Assembly (NCBI GenBank): GCA_963556255.1
Contig: OY744607.1
Coordinates: 48,146,346-48,210,345 of the forward strand
DNA length: 64,000 bases
From: Allolobophora icterica
Taxonomy: Eukaryota; Annelida; Clitellata; Crassiclitellata; Lumbricidae
Direction: 5' to 3'
The notes under the pieces were generated by a model. It worked only from the letters and a program-made list of their open reading frames with translations, was not told the DNA's origin and made no database searches. Positions 1-13,000 of this stretch are shown here, one piece after another. Made by a program: the position numbers and the translations under genes. The stretch's first letter is position 1; every line of letters begins with the position of its first letter.

Positions 1-480
1 TGGATATATTCCTGTTCGACCAATATCCAAAACGAATCAAAGTCTAGCTCTGCATGTTATTCATTCCATCAGACGCGATTTCAGCGAGTTCTTCTCTTTC
101 AAAGTGAACTGAGCCAAAGAAGAATTAATTCCTACAAATGGGTTTCTATGACCCAGTCGTAGACCTGCTGCTCAACAGGTAACCTACTGATGGAAAATAG
201 TTATTGAATGGACAGAGCGTCCAAATGGTTAAAAATAAATGGCAAAAATTAATGTCCTGGTAGCCTACTTTGTCTAAGTGATAGGCTATTCGGAAACCAG
301 AGAATTCCCATTTGACGCATATGCCTCTTCCAAACTATAAGTCACGCTCGAGTAGACTCGTGTATATGGGTATGCATGTAATATGGGCCTGAAGACATAT
401 AAAGTGCAACATCGACGTAATAATGTTAATTATTTTGTGTTCAGAATTGTGTCAAGCCAGTATGACTGAAAGCTATGAAG
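1..480. other. No recognised feature
   Basis: AT-rich intron sequence. I looked here for the SYGG exon expected after 2106-2291 and did not see it. Confidence 0.4.
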
Positions 481-539
481 AATTCTGTTCACTGCTAATC
501 CGTTTTTGAAATATTCAGTTGATGTTTAAAATTTAATTT

Positions 540-613
540 TGAACTGCCGCGGAACCCCTGGCCGACGCCTGCGGAACCCTTGGGTTCCGCGGAACCCCGG
601 TTGAAAACCACTG
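540..613. mobile_element. End fragment of a hAT-type MITE
   Basis: Ends GGTTGAAAACCACTG (reverse CAGTGGTTTTCAACC, a common hAT terminus) and carries CCGCGGAACCCNNGGGTTCCGCGG-like palindromes. Related sequence occurs at 2745-2815 in the opposite orientation. Confidence 0.6.
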
Positions 614-615
614 TT

Positions 616-1080
616 CTAAAGTATGTGTTTACAATAGCCAGATCCAATCCCTGTGCAGCTTCTAATAATCTGTCTCCTTCTTCATTTCTTCTACCGAAAC
701 CGTGACCTCCGTGTACTTCCTCAAATCCGTCAGCCTCTATGCCTACATGTCCATTCATATCGGCGCACACAACTAGGTGCTCCGTGTTCGGTATGTTTCT
801 AATCAAGGTTTCCAGGTCTTCGTGGAAACTGTCCTTTTCCTCCTGTGTACATCCAGTCTGTGGGGCATATCCAGAAACCACATTGATGATCTGCCCCTGT
901 ATCACCAGTCTTAGAGCCATAAGTCTGTCACTAACTCTTGTCACATCCACCACCTTCTCCTTAAACTCAGGGTCCAATATCACTCCCACTCCATTCTGTT
1001 TGTTTCCACCTCCACTAAACAGTAGCTTGAATCCATCTCCCAGCTCTCTGGCTCCCTGTCCGGTCCATCTGACCGGACAG
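616..1080 (-). pseudogene. LINE endonuclease fragment, RTE-like
   Basis: Apurinic-type endonuclease of a non-LTR retrotransposon: RWTGQGARELGDGFKLLFSG, NGVGVIL, NVVSGYAPQTG, VVCADMNGHVG and GFGRRNEEGDRLL are conserved motifs. It is cut at 613 by the end of a hAT-type repeat (CCGGTTGAAAACCACTG), so AIVNTYF runs straight into that repeat. No reverse transcriptase follows. Confidence 0.85.
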
Positions 1081-1084
1081 GGAC

Positions 1085-1535
1085 AATGCCATTTTCATAA
1101 TCCAATCTTATGTCTTTTACAATGCCATAATCATAATCCAATATAACGTTTAATGCAATGCCATAATCGTAATCCAATCTTATGTCTTTTACAATTCCAT
1201 AATCATAATCCAATCTTATGTCTTTAACAATGCCATAATCATAATCCATACTTATGTCTTTATCAATACCGTAATCATAATCCAATCTAATGTCTTTTAC
1301 AATGCCATAATAATAATCCAACCTAATGCCTTTTACAATGCCATAATCATAATCCAATCTTATGTCTTTCACAATGCTATAATCATAATCCAAATTTATG
1401 CCTTTAACAATGCCATAATCATAATCCAATCTAATGTCTTTTACAAAGCCATAATCGTAATCCAATCTTGTGTTTTTTACAATGCCACAATCATAATCTA
1501 ATCTAGTGTCTTTTGCAATGCCATAATCATACGGC
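1085..1535. repeat. 36-bp minisatellite
   Basis: About 12 units of a 36-bp sequence built on CATAATCCAATCTTATGTC. On the minus strand the period is twelve codons (DYDYGIVKDIRL) and the frame stays open for about 150 codons, an effect of the unit length. It begins at the broken end of the LINE endonuclease. Confidence 0.85.
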
Positions 1536-1624
1536 ACTCAATTGCAGGTTGCTTCAAGTGAAACCATAGTCAAATTTGCAATAAACCAAAGACCTCCAGT
1601 ATAATTCTAATATCTCCGATACAC

Positions 1625-1795
1625 TGACTACGGTGGGACATGGTAGCCGGCTGTGGGACACGGTAACCAACTGTGTGACATGGTAACCAACTGTGGAACA
1701 TAGTAACCAACTGAGGGACGTGGTAGCCAACGTGGTAGCCGACTGTTGGACATGGTAGCCTACTGTGGGACATGGGTGTTGACTGTGGGACATAG
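1625..1795. repeat. ~22-bp minisatellite
   Basis: Roughly eight diverged units of GTGGGACATGGTAGCCAACT. Confidence 0.75.
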
Positions 1796-2105
1796 CAGAC
1801 AATAGTGCTCACCTTGTAATCCAGGGAGTACGAGTTTGAGCCACTCTCTGTGTTACTGTGTAGCATGTCCTGCACTTATAATAATAATTGCTCAGCACCA
1901 ATGATTGATGCTTGGTCATTAGATAGTGGCACTTAATAAATGGAAAACAATAATAATAATAACAATAATAACAACAAGAATGATAATAACAACAATAATA
2001 ACAAAAATAATAAAAATAACAACAATAATAATATGGGCTACCAACCCTGATGATGATAAATTGTGTCTATTTCTTAAATTTATATAGCACCACAATCTCA
2101 ATTAC

Positions 2106-2291
2106 CTGATTGCCAGTAAACTTGGATGGCAGGAACCAGAAGAGGCTTTCCCTATCCTTTTGGACCTGAGGAAGGTCATCATACTGGATTTGCTTTGCGA
2201 ATGCACTTGCTGTTATACCATCCGTTATCTGTTCCCCAAGGCGTCGTGTTGTCAGTCGGAACCCGTGAGAGTCCGTGTAATCTGGTTCAGT
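2106..2291 (-). CDS. Laminin IV domain 3, first exon (last exon in the window)
   Basis: A 186-bp phase 0-0 exon, the same length as the first exon of laminin IV-2. It ends [13 protein letters not shown], matching WSLP..FLGNK in the other two units. Acceptor AG at 2292-2293, donor GTAATT at 2100-2105. The SYGG exon that should follow is not found in 1-2105, so it is probably outside the window. Confidence 0.85.
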
Positions 2292-5200
2292 CTACAACAG
2301 AAAATAACACAAATCCATATTATAATTTAAATTAGCAACCGGACCAACGGGCAGCTGGACTCGGATCTTCACTTGACATCTCTGGGCTTTCCCTCCAACA
2401 TGATGCAGCGCTGATGAATAAGCTGGTGCCCTGCGCTTAGATTTAGATAAGCTCTTTAGAAATTTGGAGTTTACAATTACGATCAGCTTGGCTTCTTGTT
2501 TCTCTGATATATCGAAATTTCAACCCGTTTTTTCCAATGGGTTATGACTTTTAATTGCGATTTCAATTGATGTTACCGTCGATTGATGTCATGAGCATTA
2601 TAACGGCGCTGTAGAAGTCCCTGGATTAGATAAGATAAATTGTTAACAACTAAGAGCAAAATGGTTACGAAATGCAATGTAACGTAAATTGCTTAGTCAC
2701 CAACTCAAATCAAATCCACAAAAGCACAGTAGCTGAGCTGGCCAGTTCCAGTTCCAGTTCCGCGGAACCCAAGGGTTCCGCGGGCGTCGGCCAGAGGTCA
2801 AAGTTCAGAAAGGCAAGGCCCTCAAAAGACGAGAGTTCATTGAAGTCTGATAGGTCTGACCTGATGCCTGTAATAGGAGGAGCTGGTACACTGTCTGGTG
2901 TGGCCCATACAGTAACAGTTGAGGCAGCCCTGTGGATTGACGGCTGACAGATGGAAATAACCCGATTGGCATTCTGTGCAGTGCTTGCCGTGCACGTATG
3001 CCTGTAAATCGCACAAAAAACAGTTTCAGAAATATCGTCGCATGATAATTTAACCAGATAAAAAAACAAGAACTTAATCCGACAAAAACTTTCAAAAACT
3101 TTCACATAACAACTTAATCACTCGAAAACATAATCACAACTTAATCCCAAACAAACACAGTCATATTACAACTTAATAGCAAAACAGATGTAGTACGTCA
3201 CTGAATTGTCACAAAAATATTCTCGCATGACAATTTAACCACACGACTAAGAAAATTGTCATACAAGCACTTAATCATCCAAAAACATATTAAAAACTTA
3301 ATCACCCAAAAACATATTAAAAACTTAATCACCCAAAAACAAGCTCAAAACTTAATCACCCAAAAAAGTTCAAACTTAATCACCGAAAAACACATTCAAA
3401 ACTTAATCACACAAAAATATATTCAAAATTTATTCACAAAAACACATATTCAAAACGTAATCACACAAAAACATCACTACATAACAAATTAACTGCAGAA
3501 CAAATGTGGCATGTCAAAGAAGTTTACTGATATTTATTTCTACTTTTATTAAACTACAGCTAATGACTAACCAACCATCTCAGGCCCAAATCCACACACC
3601 TTAGTTTATAACCTCGACATCAAACATGCATCTGCTCTTACCTTGCATTGACACTGGGATGTCCGAAGATCACACTGTGTGTTTGGAACCGATCCACTCT
3701 CGTCACACTCACAGTCTGAAAAGAAAATATCCTCCAGAGGTTTATCAGAATACCGGTATTTAAGCGCCTATGAGGGATTCCTAAACTGCACTCTATACAA
3801 GTCCAGATATATAGGTATCTTAATGGTGCTATATAAATGCTCTGAATGAATGATCGAATTCAAATTTAATTTTTTAAATTGAAAATATCAAAGGCTAATC
3901 AAATATGGGACGTAAACATAGAAGAAACCATTCATTTGAACATTTGAAAATTCACCTAAACATCCAAATGAAAAACCGAAATGCACCCAGTAAAATCATA
4001 TACACAAGAAGTTAATGCAAGTAAACAATTTAAAAATGCAGTACAGTGCAGAACACAAACACGTTAAACTTCAGAAGACATTGTGCAGACTTGTGAACAA
4101 GAACTATGAACATGTTAAACCAGAAGATATGGTGTGGTCAATGTGCTTCCAGTTTATGTGCCACTCTACTTAACGCAGAGGTGTTACGTCTCCAAAAGCT
4201 ATTAACTTAACACTCTGCACTTGTTAACATAATGATGATGATATTAGTTTATTGTTAATAAAGTAAACACACGCTGATAAACTGCAGTATGGAACAAAAT
4301 TATATAGAGTTTTGAGGAGTAAATAATGTTGAGTACAGTGTTTTGGAAATAAAGTCTCTACTGTCTTTAACTTTAAACGATGTAACATTAAGCGATCACA
4401 TGCTGAGGCTAGTCCCCACCACGCTGGGATGGCATACAGGAGTTGGAAAGCGTTGTTGCTCTCGCAACTTCTTGAAGTGCATAATTGGAGAGACTGCGAT
4501 GATTTAGTACTCTCAAAGCATACAGCGATCTAACACAAGCTGTTAGGGTTGCGCTAACATGGGCCTCCGCTTTGAGATCATCAGATATGTAGACTCCAAG
4601 GACGCTCATGGAGTTGACTCTCTTCTTTCTGAGGTTGTGGAATGGTTTTGCATCTGGCTTGCGGAATTATCATCTCTAGAGATTTACTTTGGTTCAGCCG
4701 TAGATTATGCCTGTGAGCCCAATCTGTGATATGTGCTAGCTCTGATCGTATGGTCTGGTACGTTGAAGCAGGCTTGATTCGGTAGGTATCATCCTCATAT
4801 TTGGCCATCGAGTTTTCTGGATGTAGCCGTTCTAGCTCTGATGCATTTGTTATAAAGGCCACCAACCCCATACTTGAACCATGGATGAGAGAGGAGTAGA
4901 TGTATGCGACGATTGAGGATATGCCAGCAAATCGAGTTGTATGAGAACGATGGTCAAGGAAGTTAAGTATCCAGTTGTAGATGTTATCCAGGATCGTTAG
5001 TTCTGGAAGATTTTGGGCAAGGGTCAAATGCCGAACCATATCAAAGGCTTTTGAAAAGTCAAGAGCAATGAGCGCTACGAAGGGTTCGGTTCTGAGTAGT
5101 CTGTAAATCTGATGTTGAATAAATATGAGTGCCGCCAGGGCTTTTTTTCAGCCGGAACAGCGTTCCGGCACCTTTTTCAGCTACTAAAAAATAATTTATT

Positions 5201-6982
5201 TATTTTAATTATTAAAACAATAATTTAGTTATTTTAATTTAATTTCAGTGTTTTTGAACTGTTTTCAGTGTTTACTGAGACCCCTCCCAACCCCCAATCC
5301 CGTTTTTCTCGTGATTTTAGCCAGCCCATAATTGTTGCGTTCCGGAACCTATTCTTCCGTTCCGAAACCTTTTTTTCTAGAAAAAAAGCACTGAGTGCCG
5401 CCATTGTTGATCCTGAGGGGTGGAAGGCAAACTGGTCTGCAAGAAGTTGATGGATACCCGGTTCATTAAATGATGGATATAGATATTTGCATACTAATAC
5501 TCACTCAAAGATCCTTGCCACAGAAGAATTGCAGTGTGGCCCTCATTGACTTTTTCAACCTTATCCCTGTTAACAACTTGTGAAGAGTTCACGTCAAGAT
5601 GTAAGTTCAGTATCTCCCCGTTATGCAACCTTATTAAAACAATGACCAGGTGAGTCTACCTGAATCTGACAGGTCAGGCATGGCGAGCTTGCAGAAGTCC
5701 CCAGCTTCCTGTGGGTTGCCCTCGTAACCAGGAAGACAACTTAACAGTTTCAGAAATAAAAAAAACATTTAAAACCCAACGGAAAAACAGTAAATTAAAA
5801 CAAATTATGACAAATCAATAAAAACAGACAAATAAATCAATCAGTGGTTAAATCATCAGCAAAAAACAACAAAACTGATGCAAATAATACTTTAAACACA
5901 ACCCGGAATTATTCTTAAAAGAATAATTCAACAATACATTTTCAACAATACATAACTGAAATGTATAACATATTCTTAAGTAAACACTCTAGCACAAAGC
6001 AATTAGTTTTGAAAATAAATCAATTAATAAATTAGTAAAGTTTCTGTCAAATACATATTCCAATACAAATAACTAAAAATCTGTAACCGAGTAATACCGA
6101 TTAACACAGCTACAGCTACAGCTACAGCTAACCACTGACTTCCCATGCCCCAGCGCATCCAGTTCAAAATCTTAACTCTTATATGTGCAACAGTTTGGTC
6201 AGGGTAGCTCCTTCATACCTCAAGAGCTTCTGAACCTTGGTCTCTTCACTTCCTGGTCTTCTGGTTGTTCCCCGCATGTATGGGGCTACTGCTCAATCAA
6301 GAAGTTTTTGCTTATGCTGGCCACTCTAGTTGGAACCATCTTCTGCAGTTATTGCAGCTTGGGCTCCTCAGTCTTTCTCTTCCTCTGTTCCAGAAATGCT
6401 CTAAGTCCATTTTGTTTCTTAGTGATAGCACTGACCTCGGTCGAGAGCACTTCAGAATCGCTGAGTGACACTTTTATAAATATCGATTACAGTTACAATT
6501 ATAATTAGTTCAGCAAACTCAAATCACATGAGCACTGCATCAATACCTAAATACCAACAAGAACAGAATTTGATACTTGTCAAATGATCTCAAGAACGAG
6601 ATTTTCCTGAGACAACATTTAAACCTCTATGTTAATTTCTGATTCTCGTTTCTACCTCAGGTTAACAAACTTGCTACTATAGTAATACGACTGGAATTGG
6701 CAAACGGAAATAGTTCAGAAGGGAAAATATTTACGTATCACATTTTCGGCCAGTATGACCCGTAGGGCAGGCTGTGCACGTAACTTTCCCATCGCGAGCC
6801 AGAATGCATGTAGGGCTGAATCTAAAATAGAAGAAAATTATTAAAGATAATAACTTACAGATTTTATTTTTTTAAATCATTAGAATAACAGTGATTTTCC
6901 AGATTAATTTCAATCTGTATATTTATTAAGACATCCACTTAATGATAAGGCATCTGGAGCTTTTTGGTAGTTATTACTATAC

Positions 6983-7038
<56 letters not shown>

Positions 7039-10000
7039 CGTCATTTTTTAACAACGTCATTTTCCTGGCCTCACAAGGGCTGGTTTCCTGGCTGTGAAGG
7101 AACCGCCGGGGCTGGGTCCGTTCAGACGGAAAATAACGCTGATACCGTGGCATGTGATCAGAAGCCTCGTGTGGGATGCCACTGTGATCGATTCCTTGGT
7201 GGCGTCATATGTGAGTCATTTTCCGGTATTTGGTTAAATTGGAAATACGGCTGTCCCCAGTCATTTCTCAGAAAACAATACCTAGCCTGATCATGCTAAG
7301 TGATTAGATTAAAACGTTATTGATCAGTCAACAATTTAAGACCTTTGAAAGTAATTCAAAACAATAAAATAATTTATTAGAATTTATTTTGAATTTAAAA
7401 TGTTCCACTCCGTTACCGTCCCTAGGCTATAGTACTTATTGCTTTCGTCTACAATTTCAAAATGATTTGCATTAGGCCAAAAAATCTGTATATTTCTTTT
7501 ATATTAAATATAATTGTATGTTTCTAAATACAACTTGGTAAACCGGATCTTCAGTATAATTTAAAAAAATATATTTTAACTTGTCCCCGAAAATGTATGT
7601 CCGCTCCGTTACCATGTAAAAATTATCTCGTATCTCACAACCCTTTCATTTCTTTGGTCTCGCAACTTAACACATCTCTTCACGGCATAACAACGTATGC
7701 CTACATACATACGTTAAAGAAATAATGAATGTTCCATACATATGGTTGCACAGTGACCACTGATTGAAGCGTTGAGTGTCATGATAACGGCGCTATAGAA
7801 GTCATTAGTTTAGGGAAAGGTCAACTTACTGATTTGGTGAATGAGTCAGCGGACATGGGCAGGGCAGACAGTCCGTTTGTTGTCCTCTCGTTGCATCGCC
7901 ATAGTAACCACGTACGCAGACGTCACAGTGGTCACCTTCAGTGTTGTGTTGACAGTTCTGTGTAAATAAATAAATAAATACATGCATTCATACATTACAT
8001 ACACTACAAATACGTGCATCTATATATTCATATACAGTATTCATACATACATACATACATACATCCATGCATGCATACATACATACATAGATACATCCAT
8101 ATATTCACAAACATATACATGCATTCATACATCATACAAACACCAATACATACATCCATACAGTCATACATACACACAAACAATACAAACATACACCCAT
8201 ACATTCATACATACACACATACAATACATACATACATCCATATACAGTCATACACATGCATGCACAGTTTTGCACACATACATACATTCATGCATCCATA
8301 CATTCATACACATATTATACATATATTGATACACACACACATACATCCATACATTCATAATATATATTCATACGAATATACATATATTCATACGCACACA
8401 CCAATACACACATCCACACTGTCATACCTACACACACATCACACACATACATCTATATTCATACATCCATACAATCATACATTCATGGTTTGCTCAAGGA
8501 CAGATGAAGACCTGGTGGTTATAGACAGTGAGGAAAATGTACTGAAACAGGTGGAGACCTAAAATACCTGGGGTCGATAATGAATGCTACAGGAGGATGT
8601 GAACAAGATGTCAAAAACAGAATAAAAGTAGCCTGGCAGAAGTGGAGGGATATGTCTGGTGTGCTGTGTGACCGCAAGATCTCGGTTCGCCTCAAGGGAA
8701 AGATATACAGGACAATGATAAGACCGGTATTGATCTATGGAGCAGAAGCATGGACGTTGTAGAGAAAGGAGGAGGAACTTCTGGAGAGAACTGAGATGAG
8801 GATGCTACGGTGGATGCTTGGGGTGTCCCTGAAAGACAGCAAGACAAATGAGAATATCCGGAAAACACTCGGAGTGGCCTGTATATCCGACAAGGTGCGC
8901 GAAACCAGACTGAGGTGGTATGGACACGTGGAGCAGGCAGAGGAGGATCTAGTATTTAATGGATGAACTATTTAAAAAATTGGGCATACTGAGGTTAGAT
9001 AAATTACTTGAATACCAAATAGGGATTTTTATGTACTCCTCAATCAATAAGCTACTGCCACCGGAATACTCGTGTCTCTTCACTATGAACTCGCAGATCC
9101 ACCACTATGCAACAAGGAGGGCCTCCAACTTAAGAGTGGCTTTTGCAAGAACAAATATTAGGAAATTCTCTTTAGCATGTACAGGTCCCTCAATCTGGAA
9201 CTTAATACCAAAGCACATAAAAGACCGTCCTAATTTAAATACATTCAAAGGTCACTTAAAGAGCTGGCTATTGGGTGATAGGGATCAACTGCGGCACCAG
9301 CACTGGTTAAACATCTCATAATGAATAAGCTAGCTGGCTTGCATACTGTGTTAAAAAAGGTCATTGGTAGTATCTGTTTAGATGGCATGACTACGAAACT
9401 CTTTTCACCGCCATGTTACGGTATGTTATGTATCAATAGTAATAAGGGGACCCTTCCTAGAGGGACTTCATCCCTTCTGGGTCTCCTGTTGCGTCCAAAT
9501 GATCTCCACACGACGTCGTAACACAGAACATACCCAACTTACATCATAGGTAAATTCAACACCCTGGTATAAGCCAGGACTTGGTCAAGTAGCCCAGTTA
9601 CTTAGGGTGCTGATTGAGTCCGTCAAGTTGCTAAGTTGGTACTGGTTTTAACTGTTAACTGTGGTGTATCTTATGAATCATATGGTTCAATTTGGGTTTA
9701 AAAAAATACAACTGTCACTTTATGAATATTTTGTACAATCAATGTGGACCAATAAAGTGTTATGTTATGTTATGTTATGTTGTTAGTAACATAAAGAGAA
9801 TCATGAAGGCGGAGGTGCATGGACATCGCAGCCGAGGACACCAGAAGAAGAGATGGATGGACATGGTTCAGCAGGACCTCAGGCTTCTCTGTTTAAAAAA
9901 CAAAACACCAGAGGTCAAGTGGGATGGAGATAGAGGATCTGACTGGCTGATCCCTCCCCACCGAGGGACTAATCCCAGCCTGAAGGCAAAGAAGAAGAAG

Positions 10001-13000
10001 AAGACATTCATACACATACCGGAACATACATTCATACATACACACACACACACACATGCATCCACACATTCACAAACACACATACATACAAGTCCCTCAC
10101 AATTGTTCAGCGCCACTGTTTGATGCTTAGTGTCGTTATACATCGGCACATAATAAATCAGAAGGAATAAGAATACTAATAAAGGCTACAAATTAACTTA
10201 CTCAGATAGAGTGAACTTTAAAGAAGTCGATTCTTACTGTGCATCGTCCAGTGATGGAGTCGCAGGTTCCCGAGTGACCATGACAGTTGCACTGCTCACA
10301 GCGGCTGTGTGGAGGAACCGTACCTGACCTCCAGTACCCAGCATCACAGCTCTGTTTGTAAGACAAAACACAATACGTCGGCAATGATTATCGGTCTTTC
10401 TTGTCCTAACAAAACTCACCTTAGCAGGTCCCCTGCCTTCTCTCTCTGGTCTCCATGGCAACCCCACTCGTATCTCCGCTGGACATCTCTGGACAACCCC
10501 TATGACTTGACGCAGCGCTTGTGACTAAGCTGGTGCCCTGTGTTTGGCTTTTGAGTAGCGCTTAGAAATGTGGAGTTTACGATTACAATTACGATGAATT
10601 TACAGCAACCAATGATATGTTGGACTCTATAGCAAAAGAAAGAATCTGCAGGGATTCAATTCTTACGAAGTTATATTAATTTAGTTTAAGTTTAATTTAA
10701 ACTTAGGTTAGGTAACCAGCACTTGTCTTTTAATAATTATTTTGATTTAAATTTGCTTTATATAATTTAGTTAAAATGGCGACTTCTTTGAAACTGAACC
10801 CAATTACATGTGATTTCCTAACACTGTGAGTGTAAGTATTTCCTAACACTGTGAGTGTAATAAAAAGGATCTACAAATCTAAAGAAGTCCTCATATCCAA
10901 CAAGAATGATTACGCATGACAAATTTTTTTTAAATGTTTGTATTTCCAACAAATTTTTGTATTCTTTGTTGAAATTTGTTATGCTGAACACACTGTTCAC
11001 CATAACCATATAAGATCTCTGAGAAAAATGTATTCTTGTCCTGTACAGAAATATGCCAAATCACATGTAATTTGGTTCAGTTTAAAAGAATTCGCCAACA
11101 CTTCATCCCCATGGCTGTCTCTAGGGCTAGCTAAAGGCAGTGCTACAGTGCTACTCAAACTGTGGTCCGTGGACTGGCACGGGTCCCGAGTGATTGGTTC
11201 CCGGGCTGCAGAATGATAATCGGAATCTTAATTTTTATCATGTTTGAATAAAATATTTAACTGTATACAATGTAAACATAAAAATGAAAATATGACACAG
11301 TGTTCATACATAATAAACAGTAACAAAAGTAGGCCTATAGTTGTAATAAACCGTCATACTATTACGAAATCTACATTTTAACATAGCCTAACATGTCATA
11401 AACATAAGATGATGTTTAAACAACACGTCCACGGTAAGGCCAGTAAAACAATTACTGGTCCACAGCATAAGAAAGTTTGAGACGCACTGGCTTAAGGGAC
11501 TGTTCTTCATAGATCTTCAGTATGCTTCTACTGTCAAAAAAGAGAGACTGAAGGCATCGTTTCATGTCTGGTTTAATTATATAAGCAAAATTAGCACACA
11601 CCCCAAGTCCTTGGTAACTTAACTACAACACCTGTGTCTAATACACAAGGCATCAACTGATGATGGTGTACAAACACCAGTCATTGAGGACGCAAAAGTC
11701 AAGTTGGTGACCAGTGTTCCTGATTAGATGTCTTATCTCCACTTACCTCACAGGACAGACCCTTGTAGCCAACCGGACACACACATTCCTCCACCTCGTA
11801 TGCTCTTTCCGACGTTCCAGTCGTCCTCGATTCTGCAGTATCCAAACTGATGTCACGAATACTAGATAAACAAAATTTAATCAAATCTAGATGTAAAGCA
11901 AAGGTCCCACGTCCCATACTGGGACTTATGGGAGGTGCTAATTTCCGTTTTTGTAGGAACTATGAGCCAGCAATGGACGAATTCCAAGGTTCTAGACACA
12001 GGGACAGTGCATCGTAGGACTTGCCATTTACTTTGCAGCTTAAGCCATTACCAAATTCTACTGCTTCATGACCGAGGCATGTGTGCGCAAACAACTTGCC
12101 CAGGGTCATTACAAGGAGTTGAACCCACAACCGCATGACCACCGACCAAGATACTGAGCCACATACACTAGAAGAACTGACCAAGAAGTGACACTAAGAC
12201 AACTGAGTCAGTAAAACTTCTTACAGGTTTTGGAGTGCCATCATGCTTGTTTTAACGTCTGACAAGTAACAAGCAACCTCTGTCACTCTCTACACACAGT
12301 TGACTGATTCTTCATTTGATGCCGTGTTTTTACCTGTATAGTTATATAGCACCATTGGAAGATTCGAAAGGTGCTACATAAATGTTCACATGAATACATA
12401 CACAAATAGAGAAAGACACAGAGAAAGGCACATACATGCATACCTAAGTGTGAGTGATCAGTCAGCTCCCTTGCTGCTTCATCTTCCTAAAATGTACTCA
12501 ATTCATAGCTGAGTTTGCTAGGGGGCGCCAGTGGTGCAGAAATCTTGACTAATCATTATAGATCTTAGTGGTGATTTGAACCCTGAGCTCTGAGTTGCCA
12601 GACCAGCATTTGTATCACTAGACCATCATGCACTCCTTGAAAACGTGAGTAGAAATGTGTTACTACAATTACAAAGAAAAACTGTCAGACGACAGTAGAG
12701 GTAACAGACCCTGCTTCATCAGCGCCCTCTATGTACTGGGCTTTGATCAAGATGTAGTCAAGGTTTGACAAAGTAATCATCAGGTCATCACGACTAGTCC
12801 TTCCACCTCTGCTGCTGTGACTCCAGTATTGCTTTTGTCAGAAAACAGTGAAAAAAACATTTACACCAGTAGATTAAGTAAGGAAGCAAATGAGTAAGTA
12901 GACTAATTTACTTGCTTACTGACTTACTTACTTAGTAGGAAGGCGGAAGTTTGAGAGATTTACAGAAAAATTGCCCTCAAAAGGTAAATGCCTACAGCTA

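Noticed and set aside
7982..8562. Two long plus-strand open frames rich in I, H, T, Y
   Set aside because: Translations of a degenerate (ACAT)n repeat, with no codon or protein signature.
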